From NCBI GenBank assembly GCA_934130025.1, contig CAKOXG010000014.1, forward strand, positions 1 through 31,733: 31,733 nucleotides of DNA, written 5' to 3'. Numbering within the stretch: the stretch's first letter is position 1; each line of letters starts with the position of its first letter. Shown in pieces: positions 17,088-25,741 of this stretch. Made by a program: the position numbers and the translations under genes. Source of the DNA: an uncultured Clostridia bacterium. Its GTDB lineage: Bacteria > Bacillota > Clostridia > TANB77 > CAG-508. The notes beneath the pieces were generated by a model that saw only the letters and a list, made by a program, of their open reading frames with translations, was not told the DNA's origin and made no database searches.

Positions 17088-18110
17088 TTATTTAATAAAC
17101 ATTGCATCTCCGAAAGAAAAGAACTTATATCTTTCTTTTACAGCCTCGTTATAGGCGTTTAACACATTTTCTCTTCCAGCCAAAGCAGATACCAACATCA
17201 GCAATGTAGATTCTGGTAAATGAAAATTTGTAATCAGTGCATCCAGACATTTAAACTTATATCCCGGATAAATATATATTCCTGTGTCTCCTTCACATGC
17301 TTTTACAAATCCATTTTCATCGGCAACTGTTTCTATTGTCCTGCAAGAAGTCGTTCCAACAGCAATTACTCTGTGTCCAGATTTCTTAGCATTATTTATT
17401 TTCTCTGCATCTTCCTGCTTTATATAATAATGCTCTGTGTGCATATGGTGTTCTTCAATGTTTTTTTCCTTTACGGGTCTAAAAGTTCCGATTCCTACAT
17501 GAAGGGTAACATTTGCAATACTTATTCCCTTATCCTCTATCTTTTTTAGTAACTCCTCTGTAAAGTGAAGTCCTGCTGTTGGTGCAGCAGCTGAACCATC
17601 AAACTTTGCATACACAGTTTGATATCTGTCATTGTCCTTTAAACTCTCATGAATATATGGTGGCAATGGCATTAGTCCTATTTTATCAAGAATTTCATTA
17701 AAAATTCCGTCATATTCAAATTTAACTTTTCTTGTTCCATCTTGTAATGTTTCAAGAATCTCTGCTCTTAAAATTCCATCTCCAAAAACAACCTTTGCAC
17801 CAGTGTGTAGTTTGTTTCCCGGTCTAACCATGGCCTCCCACACATCATTCTCAATATTTTTTAACAATACAAACTCGACTTTTGCACCAGTTTCTTTTTT
17901 GCCATATAATCTTGCTGGAATAACTTTAGTATTATTCCTTACCAAACAATCTCCTGGCTCTAAGTAATCAATTATATTTTTAAATACCTTGTTTTCTATT
18001 TTTCCTGTGTTTTTGTCCAATATCATAAGTCTTGACTCATCTCTTTTAGCAATTGGCGTTTGAGCTATCAATTCTTCTGGTAAGTAATAATTAAATTCTG
18101 ATAATTCCAT
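17088..18110 (-). CDS. queA: S-adenosylmethionine:tRNA ribosyltransferase-isomerase
   Basis: QueA transfers the ribosyl part of SAM to preQ1 in tRNA, making epoxyqueuosine. The start chosen is ATG 18110 (MELSEFNYYLPEELIAQTP), which gives the usual 340 residues. A longer frame beginning at 18161 would overlap the preceding gene and add an unconserved lysine-rich stretch. An AAAGGA site lies 10 bases before the chosen ATG. Conserved blocks include DSRLM, RNNTKVIPARLYG, AAPTAGLHFT, VTLHVGIGTFRPV and ITNFHLPESTLLMLVSA. It starts 1 base after the stop of the metallopeptidase gene, so the two are translationally close. Confidence 0.95.
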   Translation of the reverse strand: MELSEFNYYLPEELIAQTPIAKRDESRLMILDKNTGKIENKVFKNIIDYLEPGDCLVRNNTKVIPARLYGKKETGAKVEFVLLKNIENDVWEAMVRPGNKLHTGAKVVFGDGILRAEILETLQDGTRKVKFEYDGIFNEILDKIGLMPLPPYIHESLKDNDRYQTVYAKFDGSAAAPTAGLHFTEELLKKIEDKGISIANVTLHVGIGTFRPVKEKNIEEHHMHTEHYYIKQEDAEKINNAKKSGHRVIAVGTTSCRTIETVADENGFVKACEGDTGIYIYPGYKFKCLDALITNFHLPESTLLMLVSALAGRENVLNAYNEAVKERYKFFSFGDAMFIK

Positions 18111-18111
18111 T

Positions 18112-19500
18112 TTAGTTAGTCCTTTCCGTGTAAAATTCTTCAACTTTTTTATTTTCATCACTTACATTATCTTCCTTAACAAATACCCTTTTTATTTGAT
18201 ACACTACACTTTCTAATTTTTCTCTTGGGGTATTTGGTTCATCCAATTTATCAAGTTTATAAGAATACTCAAAATCCCTACTTTTTGCAGGCTTTAATGA
18301 ATAAATCTCCTCTGGTAAGCCTTCATATTTTCCATTGTTCGTTATTTTTTTATTCATATAATCTTCATACCACTTTCTAAGCCCATCTACGCTATCTTCT
18401 GCGTAACCATATTTTTTATAATCATGCAGTGCAGGTACCGCATACCCATACTCTGCAGAGTTTCTTTCAAGTGTATGTAAGAATTCATGTAAAAAAACTT
18501 CTTCTGGAAACGTATTTCTGATTGATATCGTGTAATCATTTTCAGTTATTCTTATATTAGAAAATCCCTTAACCTGATACAACATATTTCCAAGTCCTAC
18601 CCACTCACTAACATCATCATTATGTAAAATTTTACTTTCTAGTGGCAAATCAGTACACACAAATATATGGTCAAACTCCTCATTTTGCACATATGTATCT
18701 ATTAATTTAACAACATCTTTTTCCCCAATATAATATCCGTTATCTTCCTCATAGCTTATAGTTGTTAGTGGAGCATCAATTTCGATTATTTTGTAATTTA
18801 TCGACATCTTTCCATGTGAAACATCTTTAATAGATGTATTTAATCTTCTCATGTTATTGTACACATAATTTTTCATCTTTTCTGACATTGTTTGCTTTAT
18901 ACTACTTCCATCAATTAACTTAATATCAATATTATTCAATATAAAGCATCCGAAGTTCCATTCAGTACTTGTATCCTCGACACCTTTTTCCAAAGTAAAG
19001 TCTGAAAACCATGCTGTTCCTTTTGTTTTTAATAAATTTCCTCCTAATCTAAAACCTATTTCAACGGTGCTGTTACACTTTGAATTAAAAAAAAATTCTA
19101 CCTTTGTCCAATCATTGTTTCCAGTTAATACCTCTGAATGCTCTTCTGTTCCAGATAGACATATCTGTGCACCAGCCAACGGATTATTCTCGTCATTACC
19201 GACAGAATCAGTTTTAATCATACAGGTCACCCTATACGGAGTAAAAGGCTTAACTTCAATTTTTTTATAAAACATGGCATCGTTTTGTTCCTCGTTTTCC
19301 AATTTGTAACTTCTAGTTTTTGAATACTTTATCTGTGAATCTCTGGAAAATGATGTCTTATCCTTATCCACTACACCTTTTGTATATAAATTAAAATCAT
19401 ATTTTCTATATACAATAATGGCAATTATTATAATAATTATTGCCATTATGTTTGATGAAATATTTCTTATTCTTTTTCTGTCTATTATTTTTTCTTTCAT
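18112..19500 (-). CDS. Membrane-anchored predicted zinc metallopeptidase with jelly-roll-like N-terminal domain
   Basis: I do not recognise a named family. The 462-residue protein has a basic start and one helix (about 15-31). A beta-rich region (about 50-175) resembles a carbohydrate-binding jelly roll, with ENEEQNDAMFYKKIEVKPFT, PYRVTCMIKT, WTKVEFFF and AWFSDFTLEKG. A C-terminal domain contains FLHEFLHTLE, an HExxH zinc site at 338-342. His359 in the following PALHD segment could be a third ligand. FDHIFVCTDLP precedes it. The outside location suggests cleavage or trimming of surface protein. It lies directly upstream of queA and 40 bases downstream of clpX. Metallopeptidase activity is inferred from the motif only. 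Confidence 0.65.
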   Translation of the reverse strand: MKEKIIDRKRIRNISSNIMAIIIIIIAIIVYRKYDFNLYTKGVVDKDKTSFSRDSQIKYSKTRSYKLENEEQNDAMFYKKIEVKPFTPYRVTCMIKTDSVGNDENNPLAGAQICLSGTEEHSEVLTGNNDWTKVEFFFNSKCNSTVEIGFRLGGNLLKTKGTAWFSDFTLEKGVEDTSTEWNFGCFILNNIDIKLIDGSSIKQTMSEKMKNYVYNNMRRLNTSIKDVSHGKMSINYKIIEIDAPLTTISYEEDNGYYIGEKDVVKLIDTYVQNEEFDHIFVCTDLPLESKILHNDDVSEWVGLGNMLYQVKGFSNIRITENDYTISIRNTFPEEVFLHEFLHTLERNSAEYGYAVPALHDYKKYGYAEDSVDGLRKWYEDYMNKKITNNGKYEGLPEEIYSLKPAKSRDFEYSYKLDKLDEPNTPREKLESVVYQIKRVFVKEDNVSDENKKVEEFYTERTN

Positions 19501-19540
19501 TTAAAATATCCTTTTATCTTCAATCATGTGTTTTTTTAAA

Positions 19541-20854
19541 TTATGCTGTTCCCTTTTTCTTTGTGGTAATATTTCTTTGAGATCTAGCTTTTTTAGGAAC
19601 TTCTCTGTTATTATTTATTATTAATTTTGGTGCTTCCCCATTCTCTATTGTAGCTCTTGTAATAATACATTTTTCGATTTTCGGATTTGATGGTATTTCA
19701 AACATTATGTCACGCATCACATCTTCCAATATAGCTCTCAATCCTCTTGCACCAGTTTTTCTTTCTATTGCCTTATCAACAACTGCATTTATAGCATCTT
19801 CGTCAAACTCAAGCTCTACCTTGTCATATTTAAACAACTTTTTATACTGCTTTATTAAAGAATTTTTAGGTTCTATTAATATTTTAACAAGTGCATCTCT
19901 ATCAAGCTCCCTTAATGTGGTAATTATTGGTAATCTACCAACAAACTCTGGGATAAGCCCAAATTTCAATAAATCTTGAGGTAACAATTTATCAAACACC
20001 TCATATTTGTCGAATTCCTTACTTCCAGAAATTGTAGCTCCAAATCCTATTGTCTTTTTATCTACCCTTTCCTTTATAATTTTTTCTAATCCATCAAAAG
20101 CACCTCCACAAATAAACAATATATTCTGTGTATTTATTTGTATGAATTCTTGATGAGGATGCTTTCTGCCCCCTTGTGGTGGAACAGATGCTACTGTTCC
20201 TTCTATAATTTTGAGTAAAGCCTGTTGAACACCTTCTCCACTTACATCCCTTGTTATAGATGGATTTTCTGATTTTCTTGATATTTTATCAATTTCATCT
20301 ATATAGATAATTCCTCTTTGAGCCTTATCTATATCATAATCTGCTGCTTGTATTAATTTTAATAAAATATTTTCTACATCTTCTCCAACATATCCAGCCT
20401 CTGTTAATGTAGTAGCATCCGCAATTGCAAAAGGCACCTTTAAAATTCTAGCAAGAGTTTGAGCTAAAAGAGTTTTTCCACATCCAGTAGGCCCTAATAG
20501 TAATACATTACTTTTTTGTATTTCAACATCATCTTTTTCAGATTCTATATTACTATTAATTCTTTTATAATGGTTATATACTGCTACAGACAAAGTTTTC
20601 TTTGCTTCATCTTGCCCAATAACATATTCATCAAGTATTTTTTTTATTTCTTCTGGCTTTGGTAACTCCGAATCAATTTCTTGGTCGTATGTTAATTCGC
20701 TGTCTTCATATAAATCGTTCTCAATTATATTTGTACAAACCTTTATACATTCATCACAAATATATACTCCTGGACCTGCTATAATCCTCTCAACATCATC
20801 TTGCGTCTTTCCACAAAAAGAGCATCTAATATCCTTTTTATCTGTTTTTGCCAT
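19541..20854 (-). CDS. clpX: ATP-dependent Clp protease ATP-binding subunit ClpX
   Basis: ClpX is the AAA+ unfoldase that feeds substrates to ClpP. It has the N-terminal zinc-binding domain with cysteines 11, 14, 33 and 36, Walker A GPTGCGKT at 121-128, and Walker B IIYIDEIDK with Asp186/Glu187. It also has the pore motif TEAGYVGEDV and the IGF loop (KKTIGFGA) that docks on ClpP. The length (437) is typical. It follows clpP by 36 bases, so the pair are probably expressed together. No CtsR-type heptad repeat is seen upstream. Confidence 0.97.
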   Translation of the reverse strand: MAKTDKKDIRCSFCGKTQDDVERIIAGPGVYICDECIKVCTNIIENDLYEDSELTYDQEIDSELPKPEEIKKILDEYVIGQDEAKKTLSVAVYNHYKRINSNIESEKDDVEIQKSNVLLLGPTGCGKTLLAQTLARILKVPFAIADATTLTEAGYVGEDVENILLKLIQAADYDIDKAQRGIIYIDEIDKISRKSENPSITRDVSGEGVQQALLKIIEGTVASVPPQGGRKHPHQEFIQINTQNILFICGGAFDGLEKIIKERVDKKTIGFGATISGSKEFDKYEVFDKLLPQDLLKFGLIPEFVGRLPIITTLRELDRDALVKILIEPKNSLIKQYKKLFKYDKVELEFDEDAINAVVDKAIERKTGARGLRAILEDVMRDIMFEIPSNPKIEKCIITRATIENGEAPKLIINNNREVPKKARSQRNITTKKKGTA

Positions 20855-20890
20855 ATAAATATTTTCTCCTTTATATTTTACCTCTTTAGT

Positions 20891-21496
20891 TTATTTTCTT
20901 TTTTCCATAATTCCATCAATTAATCCATATTCAAGTGCTTGTTGTGCAGTCATGTAATTGTCTCTTTCTGTATCTTTGTTAATTACTTCAATTGGTTGAC
21001 CTGTTCTATCGCTCAAAATCTTATTTAGCTTTTCTCTTGTCTTTACCATATGGTCTGCATGAATTTTTATTTCAGTAGTCTGTCCAGATAGACCTCCACC
21101 GCCTATTAAAGGTTGATGTATTAATATTTCTGAATTTGGTGTTGCAAATCTTTTCCCTTTTTCGCCTGAAGCAAGAAGTACAGAACCCATGCTTGCTGCC
21201 AATCCAACGCAAATTGTAGATACAGGACATTTTATATAATTCATTGTGTCTACAATTGCCATTCCATCTGTGATTGATCCTCCAGGTGAATTTATATACA
21301 AATCTATTTCCTTATCAGGATCTTCTGATTCTAGGAAAAGTAGTTGTGCAACAACAAGTCCAGCAGAAGTTGCATTTACTTCTTCACCTAAGAATATAAT
21401 TCTATCTTTTAATAATCTTGAAAATATATCATATGATCTTTCTCCTCTTGCAGATTGTTCGATTACATATGGTACTAAACTATTTTTTTCTAACAT
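20891..21496 (-). CDS. clpP: ATP-dependent Clp protease proteolytic subunit ClpP
   Basis: ClpP is the serine peptidase that forms the double-heptamer chamber. The start is ATG 21496 (MLEKNSLVPYVIEQ). A GGAGGAG lies 7 bases ahead, and the extra eight codons of a longer frame (21520) are not conserved. The protein has 201 residues. The catalytic triad is Ser102 (GLAASMGS), His127 (ILIHQP) and Asp175 (NKDTERD). The DRTGQ and YGLIDGI ends are normal. It lies between tig and clpX in the standard tig-clpP-clpX order. Confidence 0.97.
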   Translation of the reverse strand: MLEKNSLVPYVIEQSARGERSYDIFSRLLKDRIIFLGEEVNATSAGLVVAQLLFLESEDPDKEIDLYINSPGGSITDGMAIVDTMNYIKCPVSTICVGLAASMGSVLLASGEKGKRFATPNSEILIHQPLIGGGGLSGQTTEIKIHADHMVKTREKLNKILSDRTGQPIEVINKDTERDNYMTAQQALEYGLIDGIMEKRK

Positions 21497-21559
21497 ACTT
21501 AAACTCCTCCATAATAACAATATAAATTAATTTAATAATACTAAAATTTATAGATTACA

Positions 21560-21630
21560 AAATGCAAATAGTTAGTGAGTACAATAATATTTACATATTA
21601 TATAAATAATCCCCCCTAACTATTTTCATT
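21560..21630 (-). repeat. Inverted repeat in the tig-clpP gap
   Basis: On the minus strand AAATAGTTAG (21619-21628) pairs with CTAACTATTT (21563-21572) over 10 bp. They enclose a second AT-rich inverted repeat of ATAATAT/ATATTAT type and a run of six G. It lies between the tig stop and the clpP ribosome binding site. A TATAAT inside the loop could be a -10 box for clpP, but no good -35 box is placed before it. Confidence 0.5.
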
Positions 21631-21658
21631 TTTTACTATTTTAATTAGCCATATTAAA

Positions 21659-22945
21659 TTATTTCTTTATTTTTGCATTTTTTATTATTAACTCTATTGC
21701 TTTTTCTGTTTTTATACTATTAGCAAGGTATTCTTTTAAAGCTTCATTTTTGTTTAAATCATCTTCTTTTCTGCCATAGTTTGATGCCATCTCTTTTATT
21801 TTTTCTGATATTTCTTCTTCTGAAGCCTCTAGTTTTTCCTCTTTTATTATTTCTTCTAATATTAATCTAGATTTTACATTCTTTTCAGCTTGCTCTTTAT
21901 AATTGTCTTCTATTTCTTTTCTTGTCTTATTCATTATGTGTAAATATTGATCAAGGCTTATTCCCTGATATGATAGTTGTTGTTCTAAATCTCTAATCAT
22001 TGCATCTATTTCAGTTTCTATCATTCCAGATGGTATATCAATATTTGTTTCAGCTGATACAGCCTCAATAGCTAAGTTTTCTGTTTCATGTTTTGCTTTT
22101 TCATCATTTTCTGCTTGTTTTTTATCTTTTATGCTTACTTTTAAATCTTTTAATGTATCGAATTCAGATACATCTTTTGCAAATTCATCATCTAATTCAG
22201 GTAATTGTTTTTCCTTTATTTCGTGTAATTTAACTTTGAACATTGCATCTTTTCCAGCTAAATCTTTTGAGAAATAATCTTCTGGGAATTTAACATTTAT
22301 TTCTTTTTCTTCCCCAATTTTCATTCCTATTATTTGATCTTCAAATCCTGGTATAAATGTTTTGCTTCCAATTTCTAATTCGTGTCTTTCAGCTTTACCA
22401 CCTTCGAATGCTTTACCATCAACAAATCCTTCAAAGTCAATAACAGCAATGTCTTTTTCTTTAACAGCTCTATCTTCTACAGTTATAATTCTTGCATTAT
22501 GTTCCTGCATATGGCTTAATTCATGTTCAACATCCTCATCTGTTACAGGATATTCTACATTTTTAAGTTCTATGCCCTTATATTTTCCAAGCTTCACTTC
22601 TGGTTTGGTTTGAACAATAGCAGTAAATACTAGGTTTTCTCCCTTTTTCATTGTTACTATATCTATATTAGGTTTGCTTACTGCTTCAATTTTGTTTTCT
22701 TCAATTTCTTTTTCATATATTTCTGGAACTAACTCATTAAAAGCATCTTCGTAAAAGATTTCATCTCCATACATTCTTTCTACTATATTGAATGGTGCCT
22801 TTCCTTTTCTGAATCCAGGAATATTAAAGTATCTTGCACTCTTTTGATATACTTTTAATATTGCATCATCAAATTTCTTCGCTTCTATTGTAAATTCAAG
22901 TTTTAATTCGTTTTTGTTTTCTGTTTTTTCTATTTTTATACTCAT
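21659..22945 (-). CDS. tig: Trigger factor
   Basis: A ribosome-bound chaperone with peptidyl-prolyl isomerase activity. The N-terminal ribosome-binding domain carries the signature GFRKGKAP (about 45-52). The FKBP-type domain (about 150-240) contains DIAVIDFEGFVDGKAFEGGKAE and LEIGSKTFIPGFEDQIIG. The rest is the helical chaperone domain with many Lys/Glu residues. The length (428) is usual. AAAGGA lies 10 bases before the ATG, and a good promoter lies at 22985-23012. It is the first gene of tig-clpP-clpX. Confidence 0.96.
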   Translation of the reverse strand: MSIKIEKTENKNELKLEFTIEAKKFDDAILKVYQKSARYFNIPGFRKGKAPFNIVERMYGDEIFYEDAFNELVPEIYEKEIEENKIEAVSKPNIDIVTMKKGENLVFTAIVQTKPEVKLGKYKGIELKNVEYPVTDEDVEHELSHMQEHNARIITVEDRAVKEKDIAVIDFEGFVDGKAFEGGKAERHELEIGSKTFIPGFEDQIIGMKIGEEKEINVKFPEDYFSKDLAGKDAMFKVKLHEIKEKQLPELDDEFAKDVSEFDTLKDLKVSIKDKKQAENDEKAKHETENLAIEAVSAETNIDIPSGMIETEIDAMIRDLEQQLSYQGISLDQYLHIMNKTRKEIEDNYKEQAEKNVKSRLILEEIIKEEKLEASEEEISEKIKEMASNYGRKEDDLNKNEALKEYLANSIKTEKAIELIIKNAKIKK

Positions 22946-22984
22946 TTAATTCAAATCCTTTCTTGTTTTTATAAATGCTAGTCT

Positions 22985-23012
22985 ATTATACCACAAATTA
23001 CGTATATTGCAA
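22985..23012 (-). promoter_or_regulatory. Sigma-A type promoter for tig-clpP-clpX
   Basis: TTGCAA (23007-23012) and TATAAT (22985-22990) are separated by 16 bases, with transcription expected near 22978 and the tig ATG about 33 bases further on. Confidence 0.7.
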
Positions 23013-23143
23013 GCTTTTTTCATATTGAATATCGTTTTTATAACTATTTTTTACCTTATAAAATTTCATGTTCACATTGTTTCGTACAAATGTTATATAA
23101 AAATTAAAGATTCACTATTTATCTTAAGATAATCGTTACTTTT

Positions 23144-23842
23144 TTATATTTTTATAAGCTTAAACCCTGTATAATCACAGCTTGCCATTATGTACTCAAT
23201 TCCATCCGCCATCCCCTCTACAGCATTTTCATGAGCCTTTCCATGAAGATGACCATAAATACATTTTTTGACGTTATATTTTTGTAGTATCCTTGTAAAT
23301 ACATTATATTTGTTTTCTTTAGATATTGGTGGATAGTGCATACACACAATAATCTCTTTAGAATTTTCATCGTCTTGAAAATTTTCAATTCCATTTTTTA
23401 TTGATAATTCTAATCTCTTTTCTTCTCTAATTTGTATTTTCTCATCATTTGGTTCTTCTATATTAAGATTCCAACCTCTGGTTCCAGCTATAATTTTATT
23501 TTCAAATTCATAACTATTATTATATAAAAAATCTATGTTTTCTATATTATTAACCTTTAAAAAATTTTGCATACTCTTTAAGGTTGTCCACCAATAGTCA
23601 TGGTTGCCTTTTAATAATATTTTTCTTCCTGGTAGCTTAGAAATGAATTCAAAATCCCTATATGTGTTTTCCAATTTCATTTCCCACGAAAAATCTCCTG
23701 GTAGTAAAACAAGGTCCTCTTCATTGACTTTTTTTAGCCAATCTTCTCTTATTTTTTCTTCATAATTGTTCCAACCAAATATATTCATTGGTTTATCCGT
23801 ATTAAGGGATAAATGTAAATCGGAAATTGCATATATAGACAT
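23144..23842 (-). CDS. Calcineurin-like metallophosphoesterase
   Basis: A cytoplasmic phosphohydrolase of 232 residues with the full dimetal set: DLHL (Asp8, His10), GDFSWE (Asp50), GNHDYWW (Asn80, His81), CMHYPP and YGHLHG. These residues, and the WW after the GNHD motif, resemble the predicted phosphohydrolases of COG1768. The substrate is unknown. It begins 5 bases after the tsaD stop, with its GGAGG site inside the end of tsaD, so translation of the two genes is likely coupled. Confidence 0.88.
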   Translation of the reverse strand: MSIYAISDLHLSLNTDKPMNIFGWNNYEEKIREDWLKKVNEEDLVLLPGDFSWEMKLENTYRDFEFISKLPGRKILLKGNHDYWWTTLKSMQNFLKVNNIENIDFLYNNSYEFENKIIAGTRGWNLNIEEPNDEKIQIREEKRLELSIKNGIENFQDDENSKEIIVCMHYPPISKENKYNVFTRILQKYNVKKCIYGHLHGKAHENAVEGMADGIEYIMASCDYTGFKLIKI

Positions 23843-23847
23843 TTTAA

Positions 23848-24850
23848 TTATTCACCTCCAAGAGTTAAGTTTGGAATTGCATTCAAATCCAATCCACTTA
23901 CTTTTCCATTAATAAATTCGTAATACCCTGCTGATGCAATCATTGCTCCATTATCTGTACACAACTTTAGCTCAGGATAATATATTTTTATATTTTTTTC
24001 TTCTGATAGCTCATCAAATTTTTTTCTTATAAATGTATTTGCAGAAACACCCCCGGCAAGTACTATTTTATCCATTTTTGTTCTAATTATAGCTTTTTTC
24101 GCATTGTCTACTAGCGCTTCTGCAACATTTTTTTCAAAGCTTGCTGCTAAATCTGCTTTATTTATATCTGGTTCTTTATGGTGTAAATTTATAATAGCCG
24201 TTTTTATACCACTAAAACTGAAATCCAATGTCTCTAGGTGAGTTTTTGGCAAATTTATAGATGGAGTTCCTGTTTGTGCAAGCTTGTCTATTTTAGGTCC
24301 TCCTGGATATCCTAATCCAATTACTCTCGCAACTTTATCAAAAGCTTCCCCTACAGCATCATCTCTCGTCTTTCCTAAAACTTCAAATGATGTGTAATCC
24401 TTAACATGGATTATCTGTGTATTTCCTCCGGACATCATCATACACAAGAATGGCGGTTTCAAATTACTGTGTGTAATATAATTAGCTGCTATATGTCCTT
24501 TTATATGATTTACTCCAATTAATGGTTTATTAATTGCATAGCTAAGAGCTTTTGCATATGATACACCAACGAGTAGGGCTCCTACTAGCCCTGGTCCATA
24601 TGTGCATGCCACAGCATCTATTTGTTCTAAATCCATTCCAGCCTCTCTAAGGGAAAGCTTCATTACATTTGAAATTGCTTCAACATGATTTCTTGATGCT
24701 ATTTCTGGCACAACGCCACCAAATTTTTCATGTATACTTATCTGTGTATCAATTACGTTTGATAAAATCTCTCTTCCATTTTTTACAATAGAAACTGATG
24801 TTTCATCACAACTAGATTCAATTCCGCATTATGTATATATCTTTTTTCAT
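23848..24850 (-). CDS. tsaD: tRNA N6-adenosine threonylcarbamoyltransferase, 5' end frameshifted
   Basis: TsaD transfers the threonylcarbamoyl group to A37 of tRNA. The natural start appears to be ATG 24850 (MKKDIYIM), but one base too many near 24826 makes the frame stop at 24818-24820. The normal sequence GIESSCDETSVSIVKNG then resumes in the other frame from 24825 and continues, intact, to the stop at 23848. Conserved blocks are VVPEIASRNH, the metal-binding NHIKGH, DAVGEAFDKVAR, SFSGIKTA and LAGGVSANTFIR. The only start codon in the resumed frame is GTG 24711, which would remove the first nucleotide-binding motif. The gene is essential in most bacteria, so a sequence error is the simplest explanation. 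A real mutation cannot be excluded. Confidence 0.88.
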
Positions 24851-24870
24851 TCTTATACCTTCTATATCTA

Positions 24871-25605
24871 TTAAAAAATTCTGAATATTGCTGCAACTAA
24901 GGCATATATTCCATTTGACACAACACTTATTACAGGTGATATAATATAGCTGATTAGATTTGTCACCCATAATGCAACAAATACAATATAAAATATTTGT
25001 CTTTTATCCATAAACCAATTTCTTGCTTTATAAGGTAAAAAGTGTATTAAAATTTTTGAACCATCTAGAGGTGGTAAAGGTACTAAATTAAATACTCCCA
25101 ATCCTACATTTACCGCTACCGCCATTTGTAATGCCAGTACAATTAGAGATCCAGCAGTAGATATGCTAAAAGCAGGTGCAAATGTCACAACAGAAAATAA
25201 TATTACTGTTAATATTATAGCTACTAATATATTCATCACTGGCCCTGCCAATGCTACTATGGCTTCTTGTGCTGTCATTGACCTTTTTCTATTAAAATTA
25301 GTCGGATTAATTTCAACTGGTTTTCCCCATCCAAAGTGAACAAATATCAACATTAAAAAGCCAACTGGATCTATGTGTGCCAAAGGATTTAAAGTTAATC
25401 TTCCCTGCCTTCTTGGTGTATCATCTCCTAATTTATCTGCTGCAAAAGCATGTGCAAATTCATGAAATGTTATTGCTATTATTACACCAGGCAAAGTTAA
25501 TAGTAATGCCACTAGTTCCATTGGATTAGCCATGTATTGAGCCAGTGTAATTAAAGCAAATATACCTATAACTATGTATAATGCCCTTCTATCTATATCA
25601 AACAT
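24871..25605 (-). CDS. Site-2-protease-like M50 family zinc metallopeptidase
   Basis: An intramembrane protease of 244 residues with about six hydrophobic segments. The zinc site HEFAH is at 48-52 and the third ligand Asp181 is in NLVPLPPLDGSKIL. LTLNPLAHIDPVG and ALAGPVMNI are also standard for the short, PDZ-free branch of the family. The substrate is unknown. It has a promoter at 25704-25732 and lies upstream of tsaD and the phosphoesterase, which may be read from the same transcript (21-base gap to the tsaD ATG). Confidence 0.92.
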   Translation of the reverse strand: MFDIDRRALYIVIGIFALITLAQYMANPMELVALLLTLPGVIIAITFHEFAHAFAADKLGDDTPRRQGRLTLNPLAHIDPVGFLMLIFVHFGWGKPVEINPTNFNRKRSMTAQEAIVALAGPVMNILVAIILTVILFSVVTFAPAFSISTAGSLIVLALQMAVAVNVGLGVFNLVPLPPLDGSKILIHFLPYKARNWFMDKRQIFYIVFVALWVTNLISYIISPVISVVSNGIYALVAAIFRIF

Positions 25606-25703
25606 AAAAAATCAATTCCTTTCTTATATTGCTAAAAGGCATACATCATTATGAATAACGAATAATAAATTATTTATAACTTTTTTACCTCTTGATGTTA
25701 ATC

Positions 25704-25732
25704 ATTATATAATATAATTTTGTATCTGTAAA
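25704..25732 (-). promoter_or_regulatory. Sigma-A type promoter for the M50 peptidase gene
   Basis: TTTACA (25727-25732) and TATAAT (25704-25709) with a 17-base spacer on the minus strand, about 100 bases before the start codon. Confidence 0.6.
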
Positions 25733-25741
25733 TATGAAAAA

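Noticed and set aside
18111..18161. A longer queA reading frame beginning at 18161
   Set aside because: It overlaps the preceding gene and adds a non-conserved lysine-rich stretch; ATG 18110 matches the family start.
21521..21658. CtsR heptad repeat or CIRCE element before clpP
   Set aside because: No RGTCAAA tandem heptads and no TTAGCACTC inverted repeat are present.
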